From: CAZWUW01 sp964636895
Lineage (GTDB): Bacteria; Bacillota; Thermincolia; Thermincolales; CAZWUW01
DNA length: 57,657 bases
NCBI GenBank assembly: GCA_964636895.1
Contig: CAZWUW010000006.1
Span: forward strand, 1 to 57,657
Direction: 5' to 3'
Both the position numbers and the translations under genes were made by a program. Of the stretch, positions 23,173 through 31,942 are shown piece after piece (positions within the stretch are counted from its first letter, which is position 1; every line of letters starts with the position of its first letter). Under the pieces are notes generated by a model that was not told the DNA's origin, made no database searches, and saw only the letters and a program-made list of their open reading frames with translations.

Positions 23173-24446
23173 TATTTTTTCTCCTCCTGTTTCTTCGACT
23201 GTATCTTATCGCGCAAAACACCCAGCGCAACTTCCTCCTGTTGACCGACTACCATATCCCGCAGCACAGCCATACCACGATTCAACTCATCATCACCAAT
23301 GATTACCGTAAACCGGGTGTTGAATTTGCCGGCATATTTCATCTGTGACTTCAGGCTGCGCCCCATATAATCCATTTCTGCCACCAGCCCGGCTTTACGC
23401 AAATCATTTAAAATAGCAAAAGCACTGTTTTTAGCTGCCTCACCCAGGGCAGCGATAAAGACATCCAAGGTCAGACCGGCTGGAAATGCAGCACCCTGCT
23501 GCTCCATAGCCGCCAGTACCCGTTCCAGGCCCAGAGCATAGCCAATTCCGGGCGTAACCGGCCCACCCACCTGCTCAACCAGGCCGTTGTAACGACCGCC
23601 ACCACCAATGGAACTCTGAGCACCGATGTCGGGAGCCATAATCTCAAATGCGGTATTGGTATAGTAATCAAGCCCACGCACCAGCCGCTCATTGACAATA
23701 TATCTGACACCAATTGTATCCAGATAAGTCTTGACCAGCGCAAAATGGTCCGCACAATCCGGACACAGGCCGGTTGTGGTCGTGGGTGCTCCCCGGCCAG
23801 CTTCCTGACAAGAGTTTTCTTTACAGTCCAGCACCCGCAGCGGGTTGCGTTCAAACCTGCTCTGACACATTTTACACAGTTTGTCCAGCCGCGGCCGAAG
23901 AAAGCTTTGCAGCTCCTCCCGATGAGATTTTCTGCAGGTAGGACAACCCACACTATTAATATGTAGTTCCAGGTTGGTTAGTCCCAAACGGCCATAAAAA
24001 TCCATTGCCATGGCAATTACTTCGGCATCAACTGCCGGGTCATTACTGCCCAAAACTTCTACGCCAAACTGATGGAACTCGCGGTAACGGCCCGCCTGCA
24101 CATTGGCATAGCGGAACATCGAGCCGGTATAAAACACTTTAGTCGGCTGGGGCTGGGCATAAAGCTTATGTTCCACATAGGCCCGCACCGCCGAAGCCGT
24201 CCCCTCAGGCCGCAGAGAAATGCTGCGCCGGCCCTTGTCCTCAAAGGTATACATTTCTTTTTCCACCACATCGGTGGTATCACCCACACCCCGCAGAAAT
24301 AACTCGGTATGCTCAAAAACCGGTGTCCGGATCTCGCTATACCCGTATTCCCGGCAGATATCCCTGATAGTCTGCTCTATATATTGCCATTTTTCCACCT
24401 GTCCCGGCAAAATGTCATTCGTTCCTTTTGGTCCAGCCGTTAACAT
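23172..24446 (-). CDS. hisS: Histidyl-tRNA synthetase
   Basis: A 424-residue class II enzyme. KGTNDILPGQ at the N-terminus, motif 2 (VFYTGSMFRYANVQAGRYREFHQFGVE), the HisA motif RGLDYYTNTAFEI and the C-terminal anticodon domain are all present. A four-cysteine insert (CRKS... CKMC...) between residues about 168 and 230 resembles a zinc ribbon (CPTC, CKMC, CKENSC, CPDC), common in clostridial HisRS. ATG 24446 follows AGGAGG. No T-box leader is seen in the 36 bases before it. Confidence 0.95.
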   Translation of the reverse strand: MLTAGPKGTNDILPGQVEKWQYIEQTIRDICREYGYSEIRTPVFEHTELFLRGVGDTTDVVEKEMYTFEDKGRRSISLRPEGTASAVRAYVEHKLYAQPQPTKVFYTGSMFRYANVQAGRYREFHQFGVEVLGSNDPAVDAEVIAMAMDFYGRLGLTNLELHINSVGCPTCRKSHREELQSFLRPRLDKLCKMCQSRFERNPLRVLDCKENSCQEAGRGAPTTTTGLCPDCADHFALVKTYLDTIGVRYIVNERLVRGLDYYTNTAFEIMAPDIGAQSSIGGGGRYNGLVEQVGGPVTPGIGYALGLERVLAAMEQQGAAFPAGLTLDVFIAALGEAAKNSAFAILNDLRKAGLVAEMDYMGRSLKSQMKYAGKFNTRFTVIIGDDELNRGMAVLRDMVVGQQEEVALGVLRDKIQSKKQEEKK

Positions 24447-24482
24447 AACTTATCCTCCTAATCAATAGACATGAAACCATTT

Positions 24483-25100
24483 TTATTTTTTTCTGACCAA
24501 TGCTATTTTAAAATTATCGTTAAATCCGGCAGATTCCTCATGTTCTAGTTTTAAGGAAGTACCAGTTAAAATCGAACCCAGTTTGCGATTTATATCAGAA
24601 AACAAAACATTGGTAAAGTAGTTCATTACCTTTCTTACAATTGAAGGTTTTTGCTTCTCAGGTAAAAACTTATCAAATATAACGGCTCTGCCGTTTACTT
24701 CCAGGACTCTTTCAACCTCAGCAATACACTTGTAAGGGTCAGGGATAACTGCCAATATCAAATGCAATATGACGCAATCAAAGCTTTCATCGGCAAATTG
24801 CAGTTTTTGTCCGTCCATCACCCGGCAATCGACTTGCAAGCCCAGGTTACCGGCTCTTTGCTTAATTTTATTAACCATTGCCGGTGTTATATCAATGGCA
24901 GTAATGTTAACGCCCTTAGGCATATAGTCCAAATCCAGTCCGGTACCCGCACCTAAAATAAGTACTTTTTCCCCCGGTTGGATATTTAATAATTCTATGG
25001 AGCGCCGCCGCCGCCCGGCAAAAAGCTTAACTATAGCATCATAAAAAGGCACATAAACAGTATATCTGATGCGATTCCAGCTGTTGGAGTTAAGGCTCAT
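24483..25100 (-). CDS. Class I SAM-dependent methyltransferase (UbiE/Methyltransf_11 type)
   Basis: A 205-residue methyltransferase with the SAM-binding motif VLILGAGTGLDLDYMP (residues about 46-61), the acidic loop AIDITPAMV and post-motif DESFDCVILHLILAV. The N-terminal YVPFYDAIVKLFAGRRRR segment is seen in phospholipid or quinone methyltransferases. The substrate is unknown. It has its own sigma-A promoter with a structured leader and precedes hisS by 36 bases, so it may be read through into hisS-aspS. Confidence 0.8.
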   Translation of the reverse strand: MSLNSNSWNRIRYTVYVPFYDAIVKLFAGRRRRSIELLNIQPGEKVLILGAGTGLDLDYMPKGVNITAIDITPAMVNKIKQRAGNLGLQVDCRVMDGQKLQFADESFDCVILHLILAVIPDPYKCIAEVERVLEVNGRAVIFDKFLPEKQKPSIVRKVMNYFTNVLFSDINRKLGSILTGTSLKLEHEESAGFNDNFKIALVRKK

Positions 25101-25104
25101 TTAA

Positions 25105-25180
25105 TCCAATCCTCTCAAAACAAAATCCCCCTCCCCCCAACAATGCTCATGCATTATCAGAGGCGAGAGGTTTGGTTCTC
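25105..25180 (-). promoter_or_regulatory. Structured leader of the methyltransferase gene
   Basis: The roughly 80-base leader can fold as an outer imperfect stem (CCTCTCGCC with GGGGGGAGG) enclosing AATGC-ATGA-GCATT. The G-run GGGGGGAGGGGG lies within 30 bases of the start codon and could be sequestered. No known riboswitch class was recognised. Confidence 0.4.
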
Positions 25181-25186
25181 CCCTAA

Positions 25187-25215
25187 ATTTTAGCGAATTG
25201 TACCAGTCTTGTCAA
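25187..25215 (-). promoter_or_regulatory. Sigma-A promoter of the methyltransferase gene
   Basis: TTGACA (25210-25215), 17-base spacer, TAAAAT (25187-25192) on the minus strand. On the opposite strand AGTATAATT near 25301-25309 may be the -10 of the divergent cytochrome gene; its -35 is weak. Confidence 0.7.
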
Positions 25216-25353
25216 TGTCGGAGATAGTTTAGTGACCTGACAGCGAAAAAAATCTATTAGTTTTTTTTCTTATAAAAGGAATTTTTACCATTGATGCGGA
25301 AGTATAATTAAACAGCTTTAATACTATGAAAGTTTTGAAAGTGAGTGATTTCA

Positions 25354-28008
25354 ATGACTAATCCTGTAAAAACCGCAGGCAAACTGTTATTTATTTTGCT
25401 TATCGGAGGTATACTTGTTTTTTCTACCGGCTTGTTGGCTTTTTCACAAGCTGATACCACTGCCCCGGTTATTACTGCTCCATTTCCGGTTAATCTTATT
25501 ACCACGCCTACTCCCAATATAGGAGCAACAGTAACGGACAATGTATATATTGACGCCGGGACGTCTACTCTCTCTATTAATAATGGGCCACCGGTGACCG
25601 GACTTAATTATGACAGTGCAAGTCAAAATCTTGCCCTGCAATGGCCGGTACCTCTGCCTGACGGACTGCATACCGCATTAATGGAAGTCAGGGATCAGGC
25701 CGGTAATGTTTCCACTATGAGCTGGACCTTTACTGTTGACACTACCCCGCCCGTGATTACCAGAGACCCCTTTGGCGGCAAAGAGGTCATTGACTATTCA
25801 ACAAATAATGTAACCGAGTTTATCTTCTATGTCAGTGACGCCAACAATATTAAAGCCGCCAGGTTTTATATTAATAATGAGCTTTTTCCTAACACTATGC
25901 TACTAAACTGGCAAAATGGCCCCATCGTTTTTGTCTCGCTTTACAAAAACTATAATGATGGCCCGCTGCCACTCCGCCTGGAAATGGAAGATTATGCCGG
26001 CAACCTCACCGTAAAATCCTGGACTGTCAATATTAAGGGTACCCCAAAAATCGTGCCGGAAAGTCCAAAAGGCGTTACCACCAATTATACCCCTGTAATA
26101 CAGGCATACATAACTGATTACATGGGAGTTGATCCCGCCTCCGTGATCATGTCTATCGACGGCGGTCCGGAAATCAATGTCGGCCAGTATTTTAATAAAG
26201 CACCCAATTATAACAGACTTTACTATCCGGTATCTACCCCGTTTTCGCCCGGTAACCATACCATAACCCTTAAAGCAAAATGTAAGAGCGGCCACGAAAC
26301 TGTGACCACCTGGGGTTTTTCTTACGACCTGACCCCTCCTCAGTTAAGCAGCGTTAACCTGGTCAACTACCCCAGCCAAGGTAAATCCTTTACAGTAAAT
26401 GAAGGAGCATATCTGGAAAAAGGAACCGCCCTGTGGTTAAGAATTAACGCTTCCGAAGACCTCACAAATCTTTCTGTCAAATTAAACGGTAATGATACAA
26501 TTGTAAAAAAAGTTACCGGCCAAGTCTGGGATATTAATCCCCTAACAATGTCCGATGGTTTGTATACCATGGCCATAACCATGTCTGATTTCGGTAATAA
26601 TCAAACTACTTCTACTTTAAACTTCCGGGTAGCCGAGGCACCTGTCATTTCTAATGAGAACCCGCCTAACCTGGCAAAACTGCCGGCACCGACAATAAGC
26701 CCCGGGAAAATTACCGACCGCAGGGGAGAGGTAGTCTTAAATACCCGTAGGCCTACTATCTCCGCCAAAATCACCGATGGGAACAGTTCCCTTACAGCCG
26801 ATAACATTATATTTAAACTGAACGGACAAGTGCAACCGTTTTCCTTTGACTCCTTAACAGGCACCCTGACCCATACCCCGACCAGTGACCTGCCGGACGA
26901 AACCGTCTATACTATTTCGCTAACTGCTGCCGACCAGGCCGGAAACACAACTAATGGCGAATGGAAGTTTTACATTAACACATTTCCCACTATGCCCTGG
27001 GCAACAGATAAGACCTGTGTAAGCTGCCACCCCAATAACCTGAATATTCATCTGCCTGCCACCCCAGAAGAAAAAGTCCGCTACGGCACGACCTGTGAGA
27101 GCTGTCATGGCAATAATATCCGGACAATTGAGCAGCGCTGTATATCCTGCCATAAGAACCAATGGCATTTCACAGTATATCCCGCGGGCTCGTACCACGA
27201 AGTCGCCTTTAATGACCAAACTGGCATTCCTACCTTGACTTTGGACACACTGCACAGAGCAGAATCCGGTTCATGTGCCTCCTGTCATGCCAAATCAATT
27301 AACAGAGAGCACCAGCTCCCCGGCAGGACTGATACCGCCGGAAAGCCAATCAACTGCGATACCTGCCATTTAAGTACCTCACCCACGGTAGTGCAGGCCA
27401 TCTACAATAATCAAACCAGCTGTGCCGCTTGCCATAGTTTGGGCGGTAACGGCCACGAAGCCGTACATATTACGAAACTTGATGCCAATTGCACCAAAGT
27501 CTGTCACACCTTAAGCCTCACCGAGGAACATATGGCAAATCCCAAAACTCAGAAAAAAAAGCTGGATTGTGATACCTGTCATGCCAGCCAGGACCCCAAA
27601 CATGTTTCCGCTATCGCCAATAACCGGATTGAATGTGCTACCTGCCATGGTGAAGCTCACAACATGTTACTCGCATTAATGCCTGATACGGATATTCCGA
27701 TACTGTCCAGCCTGCAGTGGACAACGCCGGTACCGGCAAAAATCTGGCGCGGCGAAGTGCCGGCCAATCTAGAAAGCGGATATGTACTTATCTCCAGCGC
27801 ATCTGAAACCCTAAAGGGCAGTGATGTCCTGGCATTTTACAAAGCCCAGATGACTAACAATAAATGGACCCAAACCAATACCGACCCAACTGATCTTAAT
27901 AATTACCAGCTTAGTTTCACAAAAACCTCCAGGCAGGCTTTAGTCCGCTTCCATTCCGTTGCGGGCATTGCCGGACCCTTATACAGGATTACAATTGTAT
28001 ATAATTAG
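25354..28008 (+). CDS. Secreted Ig-like/multiheme c-type cytochrome
   Basis: An 884-residue exported protein. A signal peptide (hydrophobic 10-32, ending LLAFSQA) is followed by about five Ig-like repeats (DTTAPVITAP; VDTTPPVITR; DLTPPQLSSV; up to residue about 545). A heme region from about 555 to 765 contains eight CXXCH motifs (CVSCH, CESCH, CISCH, CASCH, CDTCH, CAACH, CDTCH, CATCH) and one CX3CH (CTKVCH). A C-terminal domain of about 120 residues ends the protein; no sorting motif or SLH domain is seen. ATG 25354 is preferred to GTG 25345. It is the only complete gene on the plus strand, inserted between the synthetase block and hemZ. Extracellular electron transfer is plausible (inference). 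Confidence 0.9.
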   Translation: MTNPVKTAGKLLFILLIGGILVFSTGLLAFSQADTTAPVITAPFPVNLITTPTPNIGATVTDNVYIDAGTSTLSINNGPPVTGLNYDSASQNLALQWPVPLPDGLHTALMEVRDQAGNVSTMSWTFTVDTTPPVITRDPFGGKEVIDYSTNNVTEFIFYVSDANNIKAARFYINNELFPNTMLLNWQNGPIVFVSLYKNYNDGPLPLRLEMEDYAGNLTVKSWTVNIKGTPKIVPESPKGVTTNYTPVIQAYITDYMGVDPASVIMSIDGGPEINVGQYFNKAPNYNRLYYPVSTPFSPGNHTITLKAKCKSGHETVTTWGFSYDLTPPQLSSVNLVNYPSQGKSFTVNEGAYLEKGTALWLRINASEDLTNLSVKLNGNDTIVKKVTGQVWDINPLTMSDGLYTMAITMSDFGNNQTTSTLNFRVAEAPVISNENPPNLAKLPAPTISPGKITDRRGEVVLNTRRPTISAKITDGNSSLTADNIIFKLNGQVQPFSFDSLTGTLTHTPTSDLPDETVYTISLTAADQAGNTTNGEWKFYINTFPTMPWATDKTCVSCHPNNLNIHLPATPEEKVRYGTTCESCHGNNIRTIEQRCISCHKNQWHFTVYPAGSYHEVAFNDQTGIPTLTLDTLHRAESGSCASCHAKSINREHQLPGRTDTAGKPINCDTCHLSTSPTVVQAIYNNQTSCAACHSLGGNGHEAVHITKLDANCTKVCHTLSLTEEHMANPKTQKKKLDCDTCHASQDPKHVSAIANNRIECATCHGEAHNMLLALMPDTDIPILSSLQWTTPVPAKIWRGEVPANLESGYVLISSASETLKGSDVLAFYKAQMTNNKWTQTNTDPTDLNNYQLSFTKTSRQALVRFHSVAGIAGPLYRITIVYN

Positions 28009-28033
28009 ACTGCGCCCAATGCCGGGCACCAGC

Positions 28034-28070
28034 AAAAAGGACTGTTGGCTATTGCCGACAGTCCCTTTTT
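28034..28070. terminator. Bidirectional terminator between cytochrome and hemZ
   Basis: GGACTGTTGGC and GCCGACAGTCC form an 11-bp stem (one wobble) with a TATT loop, flanked by AAAAA on one side and TTTTT on the other. It serves both convergent genes. The hemZ stop codon (28049-28051) lies inside the hairpin. Confidence 0.88.
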
Positions 28071-29569
28071 GTTATGTTTTTATATAGCCTTTCAACCTTG
28101 CGGGCAATTATTTCTTCAATTCGGGCAATGTAATTTAGCGGGTCCTTGGGATTGTATTGACTCTCCAGTGTCCAATCCGCCGGCCGGACATACTTTGAGC
28201 CGGCGCCCGCCCCTAGAGCCAGAATCGTCTGCCGTTCCTCAATTATTTGTACATTATATATACAGTCATAACCGGCCTGGGCATACCCCACGTTCTCCAG
28301 CAAACCCACCATTTGTTTCTGGCGGTAAAGATAATATGGATACATCTTCATTGCCACAGCCGCTTTTTGCGCCAAGTCCAGCATCTGGCGTACATCATCG
28401 TCCTTCGGCAGTCTGTACTGCTCCCGGTGTTCGGTCATAAAAGACGCCCGTTTAACCGCCAGGGTATGCACCGTAAGGTTTTCCGGGCTGAGGTCGGTTA
28501 CTGTTTGCAGCGTGCGGTCAAAATCTGCCGGCGTTTCGCCGGGTAAACCAGCAATCAGATCCATATTGATTGATTCAATGCCTGCTGCCCGGGCTGCTTG
28601 TACCGCTTCAGCAACCTGCTCCGGGGTATGGTCCCGGCCAATAACCCGTAAAGTCGCCGGATTCATAGACTGAGGATTGACACTTACCCGGTTAACACCG
28701 CACTCTTTGGCCAGTGCCAGCTTGGCACCGGTAATGGTATCTGGACGGCCGGCTTCCAGGGTGAATTCCATTGTTGCCTCAGAGACAAATGATTGCGCCA
28801 CTTTTGCCAGCAATTGCTGCATCTGCCGCTCATTTAGACTGGTAGGTGTACCACCGCCAATATAAACAGTCTGGACCTGCAGGCCCAGGGCACGGATTTT
28901 TTCACCCAATACCTCTGTTTCCCGTGACAGAGCCGCCAGAAAATCATCAGTCAGATGTCCCCACCGATCCAGGGCGTAAGCAGGAAAAGAGCAATAGGCA
29001 CAACGGGTCGGACAAAACGGAATACCGATATAAACACTTATTACCTGCCGGGCAGTATCAGTATCCGGCAGGTAATGCCGGTGCCGGTCCGTTACGGTCA
29101 GCAGCAGGTCAGCCTTGTCGGCGGCAAGTGCGTAATCATCCACCAAATGCCGGCGAATCCGGCCTGCCAGCCAGCCGTCATCTAACAAACGGTGCACCAC
29201 CTTAGTAGGCCTTATTCCGGTTAATATCCCCCACGGCGGCTTTTTTCCCGTGTGCTCGGCTAAAGCCCGGAACACGGCCAGCTTCACCAGACGTTTAAGT
29301 TGATTGGGGGTATCATAAACCGCTAAAGGCTTTTCCGTAATAATATGAGCTGCCACGCGGTTACCGGCCTCATGCAATATCGCCTTGCCTGTCAGCATAT
29401 CCGGCTGGCGTTGTCCGGCCAGGTACAAGGTCAAATCTGGGCTTGCGGTACCTTCGGAAATGTTTTGCGGTTGACTGCAGATTATCTCCGCGAACGGAAA
29501 AAAAAGAGCCGCAATGTCCCGGCAAAGTCGTGCCAAGTCAGTGCCGGCCGCGTCCAATAAAATTCTCAT
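28049..29569 (-). CDS. hemZ: Radical SAM coproporphyrinogen dehydrogenase-like protein HemZ
   Basis: A 506-residue radical SAM protein. Residues about 1-160 form the HemZ-specific N-terminal region (PPWGILTGIRPTK). The radical SAM core starts with IPFCPTRCAYCSF (CX3CX2C for the [4Fe-4S] cluster), then YIGGGTPTSL, VNRVSVNPQSMN and DLIAGLPGET. HemZ of B. subtilis is an oxygen-independent coproporphyrinogen oxidase homologue, but HemW-type proteins of this fold can be heme chaperones, so the reaction is not certain. A heme link fits the adjacent multiheme cytochrome. The start overlaps the stop of the small upstream gene. Confidence 0.88.
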   Translation of the reverse strand: MRILLDAAGTDLARLCRDIAALFFPFAEIICSQPQNISEGTASPDLTLYLAGQRQPDMLTGKAILHEAGNRVAAHIITEKPLAVYDTPNQLKRLVKLAVFRALAEHTGKKPPWGILTGIRPTKVVHRLLDDGWLAGRIRRHLVDDYALAADKADLLLTVTDRHRHYLPDTDTARQVISVYIGIPFCPTRCAYCSFPAYALDRWGHLTDDFLAALSRETEVLGEKIRALGLQVQTVYIGGGTPTSLNERQMQQLLAKVAQSFVSEATMEFTLEAGRPDTITGAKLALAKECGVNRVSVNPQSMNPATLRVIGRDHTPEQVAEAVQAARAAGIESINMDLIAGLPGETPADFDRTLQTVTDLSPENLTVHTLAVKRASFMTEHREQYRLPKDDDVRQMLDLAQKAAVAMKMYPYYLYRQKQMVGLLENVGYAQAGYDCIYNVQIIEERQTILALGAGAGSKYVRPADWTLESQYNPKDPLNYIARIEEIIARKVERLYKNITKRDCRQ

Positions 29570-29763
29570 CAGTGTTCCTCATAATCAGATGCATTTTCAC
29601 CAGGGCTCCCTGCTATCTCTTTTTCTTGATATCCTTTTGTTTCATCGGGCAGTACCCGTCCCACAGGCAGGACAAAAAACCTGATCCACGCCAGGAGGCC
29701 AAGTATTGTCAGGCCTAGGATAGGAATTTTAAACTGGCTCCAAATAAAATAAAGCAGCTCCAA
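29569..29763 (-). CDS. Small single-pass membrane protein
   Basis: A 64-residue protein with one N-terminal hydrophobic segment (about 4-34, FKIPILGLTILGLLAWIRFFVLPV) and an acidic, soluble tail. No family recognised. It overlaps hemZ by one base and is 42 bases after the lipoprotein gene. The start is preceded by AGGGGGAG. Its coupling to hemZ supports a real gene, but no role can be assigned. Confidence 0.6.
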   Translation of the reverse strand: MELLYFIWSQFKIPILGLTILGLLAWIRFFVLPVGRVLPDETKGYQEKEIAGSPGENASDYEEH

Positions 29764-29805
29764 TCCGCTCTCCCCCTTAATAATTATTGCTGTGTCTAAT
29801 TACTG

Positions 29806-30279
29806 CTATATCCGGTCTTCCTCTACTAGCCACCTGCCTTCAGGGTCAAGCATGAGCATTACTCTATGCAAACGGTTGCTCCAGGCATCTTCTTTTTTAA
29901 ACTCTTGTCCCCGGACAAGCGAAGCGTCAACGTAATCCCAACTAATCAGCACAGTTTCAAAAACCTCCGCAGTGGCGCGTTTCCCATCAACCTTGAGATT
30001 ATCAATGCGCAGGTTATAACGGTAAGCAGGATTTTTGATGTTTTCCCAGCTACCGTTAGGGCTCCAGGCCAGATAATCCTTACTCTCTGCCAATGCATCG
30101 GCGCTAAAAAAATTATTCAAGTCTTTTTTATCTTTATGTAAAAAAACAACATCTGCCCTGACCCGAAAAGCCTCTTGAATAGCCTTTTCCACATCGGCTT
30201 TGGTATCGCTGCCACAGCCTGGTAAAAGCAATAAAATCAGCATAAATAAAGCGATGAAACGGCATTTCACAGCTACCAC
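29806..30279 (-). CDS. Putative lipoprotein
   Basis: A 157-residue protein with a lipoprotein signal (hydrophobic 9-20 and lipobox LLPGC, cysteine at about residue 22). The mature part (NLRIDNLKVDGKRATAEVFETVLISW) resembles NTF2-like/DUF4440-type mixed domains of Gram-positive lipoproteins, but this is weak. The function is unknown. AAGGGG precedes the start. Between it and the pdaA-like gene upstream lies the terminator at 30344-30372, so it begins a new unit with the small membrane protein and hemZ. Confidence 0.75.
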   Translation of the reverse strand: MVAVKCRFIALFMLILLLLPGCGSDTKADVEKAIQEAFRVRADVVFLHKDKKDLNNFFSADALAESKDYLAWSPNGSWENIKNPAYRYNLRIDNLKVDGKRATAEVFETVLISWDYVDASLVRGQEFKKEDAWSNRLHRVMLMLDPEGRWLVEEDRI

Positions 30280-30343
30280 CCCTTTTTATATGAGTTGGAT
30301 TTTATAGAAAATTTTCCAATTACCATTATACTATATCTTCCGA

Positions 30344-30372
30344 CAAAAAAACAGGCGTCTTTTTTGCGCCTG
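30344..30372 (-). terminator. Terminator after the pdaA-like gene
   Basis: CAGGCG (30352-30357) pairs with CGCCTG (30367-30372) across a nine-base loop; TTTTTTTGT follows on the minus strand. Confidence 0.88.
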
Positions 30373-30383
30373 CGGTCAGCATT

Positions 30384-31199
30384 TTAAGTAATTTTGTGCA
30401 ATGACACAATGGTATAGCCTCTATCCCTGATACCTTTTACAATCCCGTCCAGACCTTCCACCACATCCATAGAGTTGCCGTGCAGCAACACCACAGCACC
30501 ATTATGCAGATAATTGACTACCCCGTTGATTGCTGCCTGCGGGCCGCCCATGGGCAGCCAATCCTTCATGGCTATACTCCAAAAAGCCGTAGTATAACCA
30601 AGGTCTTTGGTAATCTTCAAAGTGTTTTCACTGTATTCACCCATTGGTGGCCGCATAAATTTATATTTAGTAGCCACTCCGGTATTCTCTTTGGCTACTT
30701 CTTCCCATTTTATAATCTCTTCACGCACCTGACTGTCGCTAAGAGTGGGCAAGCTTTTATGGGCATAAGTATGATTAGCCAGGATATGTCCTTCCGCGAT
30801 CACCCGCCGGGCCAACTCCGGATTAGTCCGGATCCAATGCGCAGTAGTAAAAAAAGCTGCCTTGGCCTTATTTTGGGCCAGCGTATCCAATATTCGCGGT
30901 GTGGCCCCTGCTTTTTCATATCCCATATCAAAAGTCAGGGTAACCTGTTTTTTAGTTACATCCCCCACAAAAAGTGCCTGGTATTTTTGTATCAGGTCTT
31001 TCTGGTGCGCGGTTATTTCGGGAGTCTTATTATCCCGGGATTTAACAAAACCCCATCCCTCATTGCGGTTATAAGCGCCCTGCACTGCGTCCGGTTTTTT
31101 TGCCGGCGAATGAGGCCGTTGCGTAAAATATTGTTGAAGACCAATATAGGCAAATATTCCTGAGAAAACCATAACCAGCAAAACTATTTTGCGCTTCAT
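30384..31199 (-). CDS. Polysaccharide deacetylase, PdaA-like
   Basis: A 271-residue NodB-fold deacetylase anchored by an N-terminal membrane segment (KIVLLVMVFSGIFAYIGL). Catalytic motifs: VTLTFDMGYEKAGA (motif 1, with one Asp as in PdaA TFDNGYE rather than TFDDG), LANHTYAHKSLP (metal histidines), MRPPMGEYS and VLLHG. This pattern fits PdaA, which makes muramic delta-lactam in spore cortex. ATG 31199 follows GGAGG by eight bases; the longer frame has no site. It stands alone between two terminators. Confidence 0.88.
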   Translation of the reverse strand: MKRKIVLLVMVFSGIFAYIGLQQYFTQRPHSPAKKPDAVQGAYNRNEGWGFVKSRDNKTPEITAHQKDLIQKYQALFVGDVTKKQVTLTFDMGYEKAGATPRILDTLAQNKAKAAFFTTAHWIRTNPELARRVIAEGHILANHTYAHKSLPTLSDSQVREEIIKWEEVAKENTGVATKYKFMRPPMGEYSENTLKITKDLGYTTAFWSIAMKDWLPMGGPQAAINGVVNYLHNGAVVLLHGNSMDVVEGLDGIVKGIRDRGYTIVSLHKIT

Positions 31200-31245
31200 C
31201 CCTTCTACCTCCGCTTTTTTTTGCATCAGAGATAGTTTGTACAAT

Positions 31246-31276
31246 AAATAAAAAAATAAACCCACCGCCGGGTGGG
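31246..31276 (-). terminator. Terminator after the MBL hydrolase gene
   Basis: CCCACC (31261-31266) pairs with GGTGGG (31271-31276) around GCCG; TTTATTTTTTTATTT follows on the minus strand. Confidence 0.85.
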
Positions 31277-31287
31277 TTAGTATTGCT

Positions 31288-31908
31288 TCAACGCAAAAAC
31301 TGATTATAATTCTTTTCCTGACTGATAGTTGACTCCTGCATATGACCGGGGTAGACGGCCGTATCGTCAGGTAATGGCAATATTTTTGTTTTAATAGCTT
31401 TTATCAGAGTTTCAAAACTCCCGCCCGGAAAATCAGTACGGCCAATTGAACCCGCAAACAGTGTATCACCGGTAAACACTACGCCGTTGCCGGCCAGACA
31501 AATTCCACCTTTGGTATGACCGGGAGTATGCAGCACCTCCAGGCTGATTTTCCCGACCTCCACGGTATCACCTTCGGTCAGCAGCCGATCAGCCGGGGCC
31601 AGTTTAATCGCCCCACCCATGAACCCGGACAGATTAAGTTGGGGGTTTTGCAGCATCTCAGCATCTGCTTCATGAATCATCACCTTGGCCCCGGTAGCTT
31701 TTTTCAGTTGGTCATTCCCCATTATATGATCAATATGGCCATGGGTATTGACAATATATTTTGCGGTTAACCCGTTTTTTTCCAAATAAGCAACCACCGG
31801 TCCCGGTTCGCCGCCCGGGTCAATCACCAGCGCTTCTTTCGTCTCTTGGCAGGCCACCACGTAACAGTTGGCCCCCATTCCTCCCAGCGGTATACATTGA
31901 ATTAACAT
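31288..31908 (-). CDS. MBL-fold hydrolase, glyoxalase II-like
   Basis: A 206-residue metallo-beta-lactamase-fold hydrolase with THGHIDHIMG (HxHxDH metal motif), LHTPGHTKGG and FTGDTLFAGSIGRTDFPGG, the signature of the YcbL/GloB-like group. ATG 31908 follows AGGAGG; the longer frame overlaps relA. The substrate is unknown; glutathione-independent thioester hydrolysis is possible. It is 34 bases after relA and ends the recJ-relA-MBL transcript. MBL proteins often follow relA and dtd in Firmicutes. Confidence 0.87.
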   Translation of the reverse strand: MLIQCIPLGGMGANCYVVACQETKEALVIDPGGEPGPVVAYLEKNGLTAKYIVNTHGHIDHIMGNDQLKKATGAKVMIHEADAEMLQNPQLNLSGFMGGAIKLAPADRLLTEGDTVEVGKISLEVLHTPGHTKGGICLAGNGVVFTGDTLFAGSIGRTDFPGGSFETLIKAIKTKILPLPDDTAVYPGHMQESTISQEKNYNQFLR

Positions 31909-31942
31909 ATTCGGCCTCCTCTTTTTAAAATATAGTATGAAT

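Noticed and set aside
23471..24316. Two minus-strand open frames (160 and 85 codons) overlapping hisS
   Set aside because: They are alternate frames of hisS, Trp/Arg-rich and without family features or a ribosome site.
24447..25353. T-box leader for hisS-aspS
   Set aside because: B. subtilis has one before hisS, but no TGGNACCGCG-type box or Stem I pattern was found in 24447-24482 or 25101-25353.
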